From CAXMST01 sp963700785 (GTDB lineage Bacteria > Actinomycetota > Thermoleophilia > Solirubrobacterales > 70-9), in the NCBI GenBank assembly GCA_963700785.1, contig CAVOYZ010000017.1, positions 1-64,000 of the forward strand: a stretch of DNA of 64,000 nt, in the 5' to 3' direction. Shown piece after piece: positions 43,245 to 51,988 of the stretch. Numbering within the stretch: position 1 is the first letter of the stretch; each line of letters opens with the position of its first letter. Below the pieces are notes generated by a model. The model ran no database searches and was not told where the DNA came from. It was given only the letters and a program-made list of their open reading frames with translations. Position numbers and translations under genes: made by a program.

Positions 43245-44855
43245 CTACTCCCACTCGATCGTCGCCGGCGGCTTCGAGCTGATGTCGAGCGCAACCCGGT
43301 TGACCTGCGGGACCTCGTTGATGATCCGGTTCGAAACGCGCTCGAGCAGGTCGTAGGGGAGCCTCGCCCAGTCCGCGGTCATCGCGTCGTCGGAGGTCAC
43401 GGCCCGGATCACGATCGGATAGGCGTAGGTGCGCCCGTCGCCCTGGACGCCGACCGAGCGGACCACCGGCAGCACGCAGAAGCTCTGCCAGAGCTCCCGG
43501 TAGAGGTTCGCCGCCCGTACCTCCTCCTGCAGGATCGCGTCCGCCTCGCGCAACAGGTCGAGCCGCTCCTTCGTCACCTCGCCGCCGACGATCCGGATCG
43601 CCAGGCCGGGGCCCGGGAACGGCTGTCGCCAGACCATCCGGTCGTTCAGCCCCAGCTCTGTCGCCACCGCGCGAACCTCGTCCTTGAACAGCATCCGCAG
43701 CGGCTCGACCAGATCGAGGTCGAGGTCCTCGGGCAGGCCGCCGACGTTGTGGTGCGACTTGATCGTCGCGGTGCCCTCCCCTCCACCCGACTCGATCACG
43801 TCCGAGTAGAGGGTGCCCTGCACGAGGTGGCTGACGTCCGGGAGCTTGCGGGCCTCCTCCTCGAAGACCCGGATGAACTCCTCGCCGATGATCTTCCGCT
43901 TCGTCTCGGGGTCGTCGTGTCCGGCTAGCCTCGCGAGGAAGCGCTCCTCCGCGTAGATGTGAATCAGCTTGATCCCGAGACCCTCGCGGAAGTTGGCGAC
44001 GACCTGGTCGGCCTCCCCCTTGCGGAGCAGGCCGTGGTCGACCAGCACGCAGGTCAGCTGGTCCCCGACCGCGCGGTGGACCAGCGCGGCGGCCGTGGCC
44101 GAGTCGACGCCGCCGGAGAGGCCACAGATCACGCCTCCGCCTCCGACCTGATCGCGGATCCGCTCAACCTGCTCATCGATCACCGAGGCCATCGTCCAGC
44201 CCTGCTCGCAGCCGGCGACGTCGCGCAGGAACCGCTCGAGGATCTCCTGGCCGTGCGGGGTGTGGATGACCTCGGGGTGGAACTGGATCCCGTACAGGCC
44301 CCTGTCGGCGTTCTCGCAGGCGGCGACCGGCGACCCCGGGCTCGCGGCGAGCGCGGTGAAGCCCGGCGGCGCTTCGATCACGCAGTCGCGATGCGACATC
44401 CAGCACTGCTGCTCGGCCGGCAGGCCCGAGAGCAGCCTGCCCCCGCCGCCGGCAAGGGTCAGCGTCGTGCGCCCGAACTCGCCCTTCTCGGCGCCCTCGA
44501 CGCGGCCGCCGAGGTCGTGGACCATCAGCTGCATCCCGTAACAGATCCCGAGCACCGGGATGCCGAGATCGAGCAGCTCGCGACGGAGCGCCGGCGCGCC
44601 CTTCTCGTAGACGGACGCGGGCCCGCCGGAGAGGACCAGGGCCCGCGGCTTGCGGGATCGGATCAGCTCGAGGTCGACGCCGTGCGGCAGCAGTTCGGCG
44701 AAGACGCCGCATTCGCGGATCCGGCGCGCGATCAGCTGCGAGTACTGGCCCCCGAAGTCGAGTACGAGGACCTCCTCGCGGTCGGTGGGCGGCTCGAAGC
44801 CCCCATCCGCGACTTTCCCGGGCTCGGGCGCCGACTCGGTCGTCAGCTCAGTCAT
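43245..44855 (-). CDS. guaA: GMP synthase (glutamine-hydrolysing)
   Basis: 536 residues. Class I amidotransferase domain: VLGICYGMQLMVHDLGGRVE with the catalytic Cys, and YGIQFHPEVIHTPHGQEILE (His/Glu). ATP-pyrophosphatase domain: GLSGGVDSATAAALVHRA (P-loop), and the C-terminal dimer domain ends KPPATIEWE. It converts XMP to GMP. It overlaps the guaB3 gene by eight bases, so consecutive steps are coupled. Confidence 0.97.
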   Translation of the reverse strand: MTELTTESAPEPGKVADGGFEPPTDREEVLVLDFGGQYSQLIARRIRECGVFAELLPHGVDLELIRSRKPRALVLSGGPASVYEKGAPALRRELLDLGIPVLGICYGMQLMVHDLGGRVEGAEKGEFGRTTLTLAGGGGRLLSGLPAEQQCWMSHRDCVIEAPPGFTALAASPGSPVAACENADRGLYGIQFHPEVIHTPHGQEILERFLRDVAGCEQGWTMASVIDEQVERIRDQVGGGGVICGLSGGVDSATAAALVHRAVGDQLTCVLVDHGLLRKGEADQVVANFREGLGIKLIHIYAEERFLARLAGHDDPETKRKIIGEEFIRVFEEEARKLPDVSHLVQGTLYSDVIESGGGEGTATIKSHHNVGGLPEDLDLDLVEPLRMLFKDEVRAVATELGLNDRMVWRQPFPGPGLAIRIVGGEVTKERLDLLREADAILQEEVRAANLYRELWQSFCVLPVVRSVGVQGDGRTYAYPIVIRAVTSDDAMTADWARLPYDLLERVSNRIINEVPQVNRVALDISSKPPATIEWE

Positions 44856-46053
44856 CCGCCACGCCGACGCCGTTGGCGACGGCCGAGCGCCCGTTCGACC
44901 CCATGCCTACCGCCTGCTCCTTCTGCAGCGACTTGCCTTCGGTCTGCAGAGCCGGCGCGACCATCACCTCGGCCCGGTGGAAGGAGGGAATGTCCTCGTA
45001 GCCGCAGGTGGCCATCGACGTCCGCAGCGCGCCCATCAGGTTGAAGGTGCCGTCGTTCTCGTTCGCGGGCCCGAGCAGGATCTGCTCGAGGGTTCCGTCC
45101 TGGCGCGTCGCAACCCGGGTCCCGCGCGGAAGCGAGGGGTGGAAGGTCGCCATTCCCCAGTGGTACCCGCGGCCGGGCGCCTCCTCGGCTCGGGCCAGCG
45201 GCGAGCCGATCATCACCGCGTCGGCGCCGCAGGCGATCGCCTTCGAGACGTCACCGCCGGTCCGCATGCCGCCGTCGCCGATCACGTTGCAGTACTGGCC
45301 GGTCTCGAGCATGTGCTGCGAGCGCGCGGCTGCAACGTCGGCGATCGCGGTCGCCTGCGGCACGCCGATCCCGAGCACGCCGCGGGTCGTGCATGCGGCA
45401 CCCGGCCCGACGCCGACCAGGACACCGACCGCGCCGGTTCGCATCAGATGCAGCCCGGTCGAGTAGGAGGCGCAGCCGCCGACGATGCAGGGAATCGGGA
45501 GCTCCGCGATGAACTCCTTCAGGTTGAGCGGGTCGGCGGAGGAGCTGACGTGCTCGGCCGAGATCACGGTGCCCTGGACGACGAGGATGTCGAGACCGGC
45601 ATCGAGCGCCAGCTCGTGGTGCTCGTTGACCTTCTGCGGCGTCAGCGAGCCGCAGGCAACGGCGCCCTCGGCCTTGACCTCCTCGATCCGCTGGCGGATC
45701 AGCTCCGGCTTGACCGGCTCCGCGTAGACCTCCTGCATGAGCTTCGTCGCCATCTCCGGGGGGGCCTTGGCGATCCGGTCGAGCTGCTCGTCGGCGTCCT
45801 CGTAGCGGGACCAGATTCCCTCGAGGTTGAGCACCCCGAGGCCACCGAGCCGGTTGACCAGCACGGCGGTCTGCGGGCTGACGACGCCGTCCATCGCCGA
45901 GGCGAGCAGCGGCAGCTCGAACCGGTAGGGGCCGAGGTTCCAGGTGATGTCGATGTCGTCGGGGTCACGCGTTCGCCTCGACGGCACGATCGCGATGTCG
46001 TCGAAGCCGTAGGCCCGACGCGCCTTCTTCCCTCGTCCGATCTCAACTTCCAA
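44848..46053 (-). CDS. guaB3: GuaB3-family IMP dehydrogenase-related protein
   Basis: 401 residues, shorter than a full IMPDH because there is no CBS pair. It begins MEVEIGRGKKARRAYGFDDI and has the TIM-barrel catalytic loop GVGPGAACTTRGVLGIGVPQ, with the nucleophilic Cys, and the phosphate-site GDGGMRTGGDVSKAIACGAD. GuaB3 proteins are an actinobacterial/cyanobacterial branch, often annotated as a second IMPDH. A TACAAT box upstream may be its -10. It is followed by guaA. Confidence 0.92.
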   Translation of the reverse strand: MEVEIGRGKKARRAYGFDDIAIVPSRRTRDPDDIDITWNLGPYRFELPLLASAMDGVVSPQTAVLVNRLGGLGVLNLEGIWSRYEDADEQLDRIAKAPPEMATKLMQEVYAEPVKPELIRQRIEEVKAEGAVACGSLTPQKVNEHHELALDAGLDILVVQGTVISAEHVSSSADPLNLKEFIAELPIPCIVGGCASYSTGLHLMRTGAVGVLVGVGPGAACTTRGVLGIGVPQATAIADVAAARSQHMLETGQYCNVIGDGGMRTGGDVSKAIACGADAVMIGSPLARAEEAPGRGYHWGMATFHPSLPRGTRVATRQDGTLEQILLGPANENDGTFNLMGALRTSMATCGYEDIPSFHRAEVMVAPALQTEGKSLQKEQAVGMGSNGRSAVANGVGVADD

Positions 46054-46173
46054 CTGCTGGTCTCCCTTGCGCTAGCGACGACATCGACAGACCACTGATT
46101 GTAGGTGGGGGGACCGGCGGGCCCGTGGCGCCTTTCCCGCCCAATTTGCGGGATCGGGGCGAGGCGGGAGCCC

Positions 46174-47133
46174 TCAGGCGACCCCGACCTCGAGATCGAG
46201 CTCGCTGACCTCGACCCGATCGGCGATCCTCGCGACCTCGCCGGGATCGACCGAACCGGCGCCGAGGTGCTGGGTCGACTCGGCCCCGCAGGCGACCGCG
46301 AACGCCAGCGTCTCGGCGGGCGATCGGCCGGCCCGCCGGGCGGAGGCGAGCCCGGCGAGAAACGCATCGCCCGAGCCAACCGAGGCGACCGGCTCGAGCG
46401 GCTCGATCTTGGCCTCGTAGCGACGCCGGTGCGGGCCCGAGCCGGCGATCGCGACGCAGCCGTTCGCGGTCGTCACGAAGGCCTCGTTCGCGCCCATCTC
46501 GATCAGGCTCCGGAGTCCGGTGTTGAGCTCCTCGGCATCCCCGAACTCGTAGCCGACCGCCTCCTCGGCCTCGGCGATGTTCGGCGCGACAACGGCGGGC
46601 TGGGCCCGGAGGCCGGCGCGCATCGGCTCACCATCGGTGTCGAGCAGCACCGGCACCTCGCATTCGTGCATCCGGGTGATCAGCGCCGCGTAGATATCGA
46701 CCGGCGCACCCGGCGGCAGCGAGCCGGCGATCACGCAGTAGTTCGCGCCGCGCGCGAGATAGGTGAGCCGCTCGACGAAGCGCTCGACCTCGCCGGCGCT
46801 GACCTCGGGGCCGCGCTCGTTGATCTCGGTCTGCTCGCCGGAGGTCGGATCGACGATCGAGATGTTCGTTCGGGAGTCGGCGGCGACCTCGATGAAATCG
46901 TGCAGGACCTCCTCGGCGGTGAGCAGCTCGCGGATCCGCGCGCCGGTGGCGCCGCCGGCGAGTCCGGTGGCGATCACCGGCTCGCCGAGGTGCTTGAGCG
47001 TGCGCGCCACATTGACCCCCTTGCCGCCCGGCGCCCGGCGCGATTCAACCGCCCGGTGCCGGCGGCCGAGGCGGACCCGCGGCACGGCCACCGTGCGATC
47101 GAGCGCCGCGTTCAGCGTCACGGTCAAGATCAC
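46174..47133 (-). CDS. 1-phosphofructokinase-type PfkB kinase
   Basis: 319 residues from a GTG. It begins MILTVTLNAALDRTVAVPRV and has APGGKGVNVARTLKHLG (sugar/phosphate site) and VASVGSGDAFLAGLASARR (anion hole with the catalytic Asp). This fits 1-phosphofructokinase or tagatose-6-phosphate kinase. There is no PTS gene nearby, so the substrate is uncertain. It overlaps the downstream-transcribed DD-carboxypeptidase stop (GTGA). Confidence 0.88.
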   Translation of the reverse strand: MILTVTLNAALDRTVAVPRVRLGRRHRAVESRRAPGGKGVNVARTLKHLGEPVIATGLAGGATGARIRELLTAEEVLHDFIEVAADSRTNISIVDPTSGEQTEINERGPEVSAGEVERFVERLTYLARGANYCVIAGSLPPGAPVDIYAALITRMHECEVPVLLDTDGEPMRAGLRAQPAVVAPNIAEAEEAVGYEFGDAEELNTGLRSLIEMGANEAFVTTANGCVAIAGSGPHRRRYEAKIEPLEPVASVGSGDAFLAGLASARRAGRSPAETLAFAVACGAESTQHLGAGSVDPGEVARIADRVEVSELDLEVGVA

Positions 47134-48440
47134 TGTCGGTTCCCTTCCTCTCGCTGCCTGATCCGGCGGCGCCGGCTGTCGAGCCGCTCCTCCGGCGTTC
47201 GCTCGCCGGTCTTCCGCTCGCGGCCGTCGCGACCACGCCGGATTGCGATCACGAACGCGCCGCCGACAAGGATAAGACCAGCGGCGATCAGCAGCGCCGC
47301 CGCCGGCCCCCCGAGGCTGCTGAGAGCCCCGGGGGCCGCGATCTCACGGCCGGCCAGCAGCGGCACCGAACCGAGCCGCTCGCCCGCGACGGTTCTCAGG
47401 ATGCCGCGCCCGACGGGCGCGCCGGCCGCGATCGGTCCCTCGAGGCCCGGCTCGACTGCGGTCTCGATCTGCACCTCCTGGTCGGCGCGCAGCGCAATCC
47501 GCTGACCGCGGGCCGCCAGCAACTCGAGCGGCTGCTTCTCACCGGCCACGGGGGCGGTCCCGACGACCTCGTCGCGGCCCACCACCTCGCGCTTCGAGTA
47601 GAGCGAGAAGCCGTAGTCGAGCAGCGCCTCCGACGCGGCGTCGCGGCCGGACTCGCTCTCGGCCCCGAGCACGACCGAGACCAGCGGCACGCCCTTGCGC
47701 TCGGCGGAGGCGACCAGCACGTAGCCGGCGTCAAGCGTGTGCCCGGTCTTGATCCCATCGACCGAGTCGTCGGCCAACAGCAGCAGGTTGCGGGTCTCGA
47801 CCACCCGTGGACTCGCCCCGCTCTTCAACCTCGCCTCGGACTTGCGAACGATCCGGCGGAAGCGACGGTCCTCGCGGAGAGCCAGCGCCAACGCCGCCAG
47901 GTCACGGGCGGTGGAGGCGTTGCGCCGCTGATCGAGACCGATCGGGTTGGTGTAGCTGGTGCGGTCGAGGCCGAGCTTCGCGGCAGCGCGGTTCATCCGC
48001 TTGACGAACCTCGGAACCGACCCCGAGACGGCGTCGGCGAGCGCGTATGCGGCGTCGTTGGCGCTCGGCAGCAGCATCGCCACGAGCAGGTCCCGGACCG
48101 AGATCCGCTCGCCCTCGCTCAGCCCGAGCACCGACTCGGCCGGGGCGGGAGAGTAAGCGGGGGCGACGACCCGGCGATCCAGCGGCAGGTCGGCGAGCGC
48201 CAGATAGGCCGTCATCAGCTTCGTCGTGCTGGCAATCGGCAGGCGCCTCGTCGCCGCGCTCCCGGCGAGCTCGTCGCCGCTGCGTGCGTCGACCAGCAGC
48301 CAGGCGCGGGCCTCGAGGCGCGGCGGCTTCGTCTGCTTGTCGGCGCTGGCCGCCGGCGCCGGCCCGGCAGCGGCCAGCGAGCTCAGCAGCGCGAGCGCCA
48401 GGCAGACGGCGGCGCGCATGGACGGGCGGCGGTCAGTCAC
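47130..48440 (-). CDS. D-alanyl-D-alanine carboxypeptidase (penicillin-binding, S11)
   Basis: 436 residues from a GTG at 48440, coupled to the LysM gene stop; an ATG at 48419 is possible. Signal peptide, then STTK in LPIASTTKLMTAYLA (SxxK), SAND in LLPSANDAAYALADA (SxN) and KTG in DSVDGIKTGHTLDAGY. A C-terminal beta domain and one membrane helix (LLIAAGLILVGGAFVIAI) anchor it. It trims terminal D-Ala from wall peptides outside the membrane. Confidence 0.93.
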   Translation of the reverse strand: MTDRRPSMRAAVCLALALLSSLAAAGPAPAASADKQTKPPRLEARAWLLVDARSGDELAGSAATRRLPIASTTKLMTAYLALADLPLDRRVVAPAYSPAPAESVLGLSEGERISVRDLLVAMLLPSANDAAYALADAVSGSVPRFVKRMNRAAAKLGLDRTSYTNPIGLDQRRNASTARDLAALALALREDRRFRRIVRKSEARLKSGASPRVVETRNLLLLADDSVDGIKTGHTLDAGYVLVASAERKGVPLVSVVLGAESESGRDAASEALLDYGFSLYSKREVVGRDEVVGTAPVAGEKQPLELLAARGQRIALRADQEVQIETAVEPGLEGPIAAGAPVGRGILRTVAGERLGSVPLLAGREIAAPGALSSLGGPAAALLIAAGLILVGGAFVIAIRRGRDGRERKTGERTPEERLDSRRRRIRQREEGNRQ

Positions 48441-48796
48441 TTGCGCAGCGTCAGCTCCTGGCCGGTCGCCAGGGTGTTCGGATCGATGCCCTTGTTCAGT
48501 CGCTCGATTCGCTTGACCGACACGCCGAAGGTCTCGGCGATCGTGCCAAGCGAATCGCCGGGCTCGACGGCGTAGGTCTTCGGCGTCTCGGCACCGCCGC
48601 CGTTCCCGCTCCCACCGCCGTCGCTCTGGCGTGCCTGACCCTGGCCGCTACGGGCGGGCGGCTCATCGCCGCCGTCCGAGTTCGACGCGACGACGATCAC
48701 CGCGATCAGGGCGGCGGCCAGCGCCAGCGGCGCCAGCACCCTCAGGAGGGGCGATCGCGCGGGCGGCTCCGGGAGGCCGGTGCTGCGTCGGTCCAC
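48437..48796 (-). CDS. Membrane-anchored LysM protein
   Basis: 119 residues. One membrane helix (about 20-42: VLAPLALAAALIAVIVVA), a Gly/Ser/Gln linker, and one LysM domain at the C-terminus (YAVEPGDSLGTIAETFGVSV then NKGIDPNTLATGQELTL). LysM binds GlcNAc-containing peptidoglycan. It is next to the DD-carboxypeptidase, with which it is translationally coupled. Confidence 0.88.
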   Translation of the reverse strand: MDRRSTGLPEPPARSPLLRVLAPLALAAALIAVIVVASNSDGGDEPPARSGQGQARQSDGGGSGNGGGAETPKTYAVEPGDSLGTIAETFGVSVKRIERLNKGIDPNTLATGQELTLRK

Positions 48797-48841
48797 GCGG
48801 CGATGGTACGAGACCGGACCGCCAGATCCGCGTGCACGGCG

Positions 48842-50335
48842 CTAATCCTGCGGATCGACGCCGGGCTGCGCGGGAATCCGCCGCCGGCCCGGACCCCGGT
48901 GCGGCGAGCCGACCAGCGCGGCGCCGAGCAGCCATCCGCGCTCGAGCCGCGCGACCGCGTCGGAGACCTCCTCGGCCCGCGTCGATCCGCTGCGCGCGCA
49001 GAGGACCCCGCCCTCGGCCACCGCGGCGACGAGCCCGGCCTCCGGGGCGGCCAGAAGCGGCGGCGTGTCGTAGATCACCAGGTCGTAGACGCGAAGCAGC
49101 TGCGCGCTGAGCGCCCGAAACCGCGCTTCGGACAGGAGCTCCATCGGCTCGCTGCGGCGGTGCCCCGCCGGCACGCAGATCAACGATCGACGATCCTCGC
49201 CGGCGGCCTCCTGATCGGTGATCGGGACCACCCGGATCACATCGCGAGGGCTCGCCGCCCCGGCGAGATACTCGGACAGCCCCGGCCCCGCGGCGAGGCC
49301 GAGCAGCTGATCGAAGGCGGGGCGCCGCAGGTCGGCTTCGACGACGATCACGGTGGCCCCGCGCCGGCAGGCGGCGGCGCCGAGGCCGAGCGCGACGGAG
49401 GTCCTTCCCTCGCCGGGATTCGCGCTGACCACCGCCAGCGCCCGAGCCGGATCGCCGGCCTCACCAAGCCCCAGGGCCGCGGCAATCGCCTGCGTTCGGT
49501 CCGCCCCGAGGCGGTCGAATCGGGCCCCGGCCGGGTCGGTCGCCGGACTGACGACGCGGGCTCGGCCGAGCTCGCCGAGCACGGCGGTGCCGGCGGCGGC
49601 CTCGAGATCCGCGGCGCGGCGGATCGGCCGTCGGCGAAGCTCGCTGCCGAGAACCGCGAGGCTCGCCAGCAGGGCGGCGATCCCGGCTCCGGCGAGCGCT
49701 GAGCCCGCCACCGAGCGATCGCTGACCGGCTCGGAGGGGAGCTCGGCCGGACTGCCGACGCGGAGCGGGGCACCCTGCGCCTTCAGCTCGGTGACCGAGT
49801 CGAGCCGCTCGTTCAGGCGCAGGGCCTGCTCGGAGGCGGGATCGAGCTCGGTGAGGCGCCCGCTGAGGCGCTCCTCGAGGGTCCGCAGGCGCCGTCGCTC
49901 GAGCACGGTCCCGAGCTCGACGACGGCGCCGGCGAAGGCGTCGGCGGCGGCGGCGGCGAAATCGGGAAAGGAGGCGGTCGAGCGGACGACCAGGGTGCCG
50001 TCTTCATCGCCGGCGAGGAACTGCGTCCGCGCGATCAGATCGGCGCCGACCACGTCACCTCCGAGGCCGGCGGCAGCGAGCTCGCTCGCGTCGTCGCTCT
50101 CCGCCAAGGCGATCACCCGCTCGAGGTCGGCGGGCCCGCCGCCGGCGGCGCCGCTGCCGACGGCTTCGAGCGCAGCCCCCCGATCGACGAGCAGCACCGT
50201 CGCCGTCGCGACGTACTCGGGCTCATCGGCAAGCCCCCAGGCCGCGCCCGCAAACGCCCCGAGCGCGATCACGACGGCCAGCGGCCGCGCCGCGGCTCGC
50301 AGCGCTGCAGCGGCCGCCCGCACCGGACCGCTCAC
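48842..50335 (-). CDS. Wzz / BY-kinase-like polysaccharide chain-length protein with altered Walker A
   Basis: 497 residues from a GTG overlapping the argS stop. The Wzz part has two membrane helices (about 18-36 and 213-232) around an external alpha-rich region with a coiled coil (ERRRLRTLEERLSGRLTELD). The cytoplasmic part is ParA/BY-kinase-like: VVSANPGEGRTSVALGLGAA (Walker A with Arg in place of the usual Lys), VVEADLRRPAFDQ (Walker A') and YDLVIYDTPPLLA (Walker B). No Tyr-rich tail is present. It may sense or control export of a surface polymer rather than act as a full kinase. Confidence 0.82.
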   Translation of the reverse strand: MSGPVRAAAAALRAAARPLAVVIALGAFAGAAWGLADEPEYVATATVLLVDRGAALEAVGSGAAGGGPADLERVIALAESDDASELAAAGLGGDVVGADLIARTQFLAGDEDGTLVVRSTASFPDFAAAAADAFAGAVVELGTVLERRRLRTLEERLSGRLTELDPASEQALRLNERLDSVTELKAQGAPLRVGSPAELPSEPVSDRSVAGSALAGAGIAALLASLAVLGSELRRRPIRRAADLEAAAGTAVLGELGRARVVSPATDPAGARFDRLGADRTQAIAAALGLGEAGDPARALAVVSANPGEGRTSVALGLGAAACRRGATVIVVEADLRRPAFDQLLGLAAGPGLSEYLAGAASPRDVIRVVPITDQEAAGEDRRSLICVPAGHRRSEPMELLSEARFRALSAQLLRVYDLVIYDTPPLLAAPEAGLVAAVAEGGVLCARSGSTRAEEVSDAVARLERGWLLGAALVGSPHRGPGRRRIPAQPGVDPQD

Positions 50336-51951
50336 ATCTCCTCCGGCGCCTCGATGCCGAGCAGCCCGAGCACCGTCGCGATCGCGATCCGCGTCGCGTC
50401 GCAGAGCACGAGGCGCTCGCCGCGCAGCGGCTCCGGCGCCTTGAGTACCGGGCAGTCGCGATAGAAGGCGTGGAAGTCGGCGGCGATCTCACGCGAGTAG
50501 GCCCCGAGAGCGTGCGGCTCGCGTCGCTGCTCGGCCCGCTCGATCTGCGCCGGGAGCTCGAGCAGCCGGCCGATCAGTGCCTTCTCGGCCGGCTGCAGAC
50601 CCGGCTCGACGGACTCGTCGACCTCCCCCGCGCCGGCCTCGGCCTTGCGGAAGATGTTGCAGATCCGCGCGTGCGCATACTGGACGTAGTAGACCGGGTT
50701 CTCGTTCGAGCGCTTGCGTGCCAGCTCGAGGTCGAGGTCGATCGGGGTCTCGTGCGAGCGCTGGACGAGGAAGAAGCGGGCCGCGTCGACGCCGATGTCG
50801 TCGAGCAGCTCATCGAGGGTGACGAACTCGCCCTCCCGCTTCGACATCTTCGCCCGCTCTCCCCGCTCGACGATCTGGACCAGCTGCATGATCGGGACCT
50901 CGAACTGATCGACCGAGCCGCCGAGGGCGGAGATCATCGCCCGCAACCGATTCACGTAGCCGTGGTGATCGGCGCCGAGGACGTCGATCAGCCGGTCCCA
51001 GTCGCCACGGCCGAGCTTGTCGCGGTGGTAGGCGATGTCGGAGGCGAAGTAGGTGGGCTCGCCACCGGCCCTGCGAATCACGCGGTCCTTGTCGTCACCG
51101 AGGTCGATCGTCCGCATCCACAGCGCGCCCTCGTCCTCATAGGTGGCGCCGGCCGAAGTGACGGCCTCGATCGCAGCGTCGATCGCACCCGAGTCGTGCA
51201 GCGAGCGCTCCGAGAACCAGCTGTCGAAATGGACCCTGAACCGGGCCAGCGACGCCTCGATCGACTCCCGCATCAGCTCGATTCCCCGGTCGGCGAGGCG
51301 CTCGGCCTCGCCTGGGTCGATCGCCTCGGCCTCGAGCTGGGCCGCGATCGCGGCCACGTACTCGCCGCGGTAGCCCCCCTCGGGCACCTCGTCGCCGCGG
51401 ATCCGCGCGGCGATCGACTCGCCCAGCAGGCGGATCTGCGCGCCCGCATCGTTCAGGTAGTACTCGCGCCCGACCGAGTGACCGGCGAACTCGAGGATCC
51501 GGGCCAGCGAGTCCCCGTAGGCAGCGTGACGGCCGCCGGCGACGGTCACCGGGCCGGTCGGATTGGCGCTGACGAACTCGACCAGGATCCGCTCCGCCCG
51601 CGAGGCTGCGACCCCTGACCCGAACTCGCCGCCGGCCGTCGCCACGGCCGCCGCCGCCTGGCGAAACCAGTCGTCGGAGAGAAACAGGTTGAGAAACCCG
51701 GGGCCCGCCACCTCGACCCGTTCGAGGGTCGCCGCCTGCTCGTCCAGCAGGCGCTCACCGAGCCGCTCGGCGACCACCCGCGGCTGCTCGTCGAGGACCG
51801 GGGCGAGCAGCAGCGCCGCGTTCGTCGAGTAGTCGCCGAACTCGGGCCGCGGAGGTCGCTCGAAGCTCGCCTCCGCCGCCGGCTCACCCCCGTGCAGGTC
51901 GGCCGCGGCCGCGGCCACCGCATCGCGCAGCGCTCGGATCGGGTCGATCAT
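50332..51951 (-). CDS. argS: Arginyl-tRNA synthetase with unusual HIGH motif
   Basis: 539 residues, full length. N-terminal Add1 domain, then SANPTGPVTVAGGRHAAYGD where most enzymes read TGPLHxGHGRGA: the HIGH histidines are replaced by T136 and G139. The KMSKS loop is intact as AKMSKREGEFVTLDEL, and the anticodon-binding DALR-like end is present (HALGAYSREIAADFHAFYRD). It charges tRNA-Arg. No second ArgRS is visible here. Confidence 0.92.
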   Translation of the reverse strand: MIDPIRALRDAVAAAAADLHGGEPAAEASFERPPRPEFGDYSTNAALLLAPVLDEQPRVVAERLGERLLDEQAATLERVEVAGPGFLNLFLSDDWFRQAAAAVATAGGEFGSGVAASRAERILVEFVSANPTGPVTVAGGRHAAYGDSLARILEFAGHSVGREYYLNDAGAQIRLLGESIAARIRGDEVPEGGYRGEYVAAIAAQLEAEAIDPGEAERLADRGIELMRESIEASLARFRVHFDSWFSERSLHDSGAIDAAIEAVTSAGATYEDEGALWMRTIDLGDDKDRVIRRAGGEPTYFASDIAYHRDKLGRGDWDRLIDVLGADHHGYVNRLRAMISALGGSVDQFEVPIMQLVQIVERGERAKMSKREGEFVTLDELLDDIGVDAARFFLVQRSHETPIDLDLELARKRSNENPVYYVQYAHARICNIFRKAEAGAGEVDESVEPGLQPAEKALIGRLLELPAQIERAEQRREPHALGAYSREIAADFHAFYRDCPVLKAPEPLRGERLVLCDATRIAIATVLGLLGIEAPEEM

Positions 51952-51988
51952 CGGCGAGACTCTAAGGGCGGGGCGCCGCCGGCATCGC

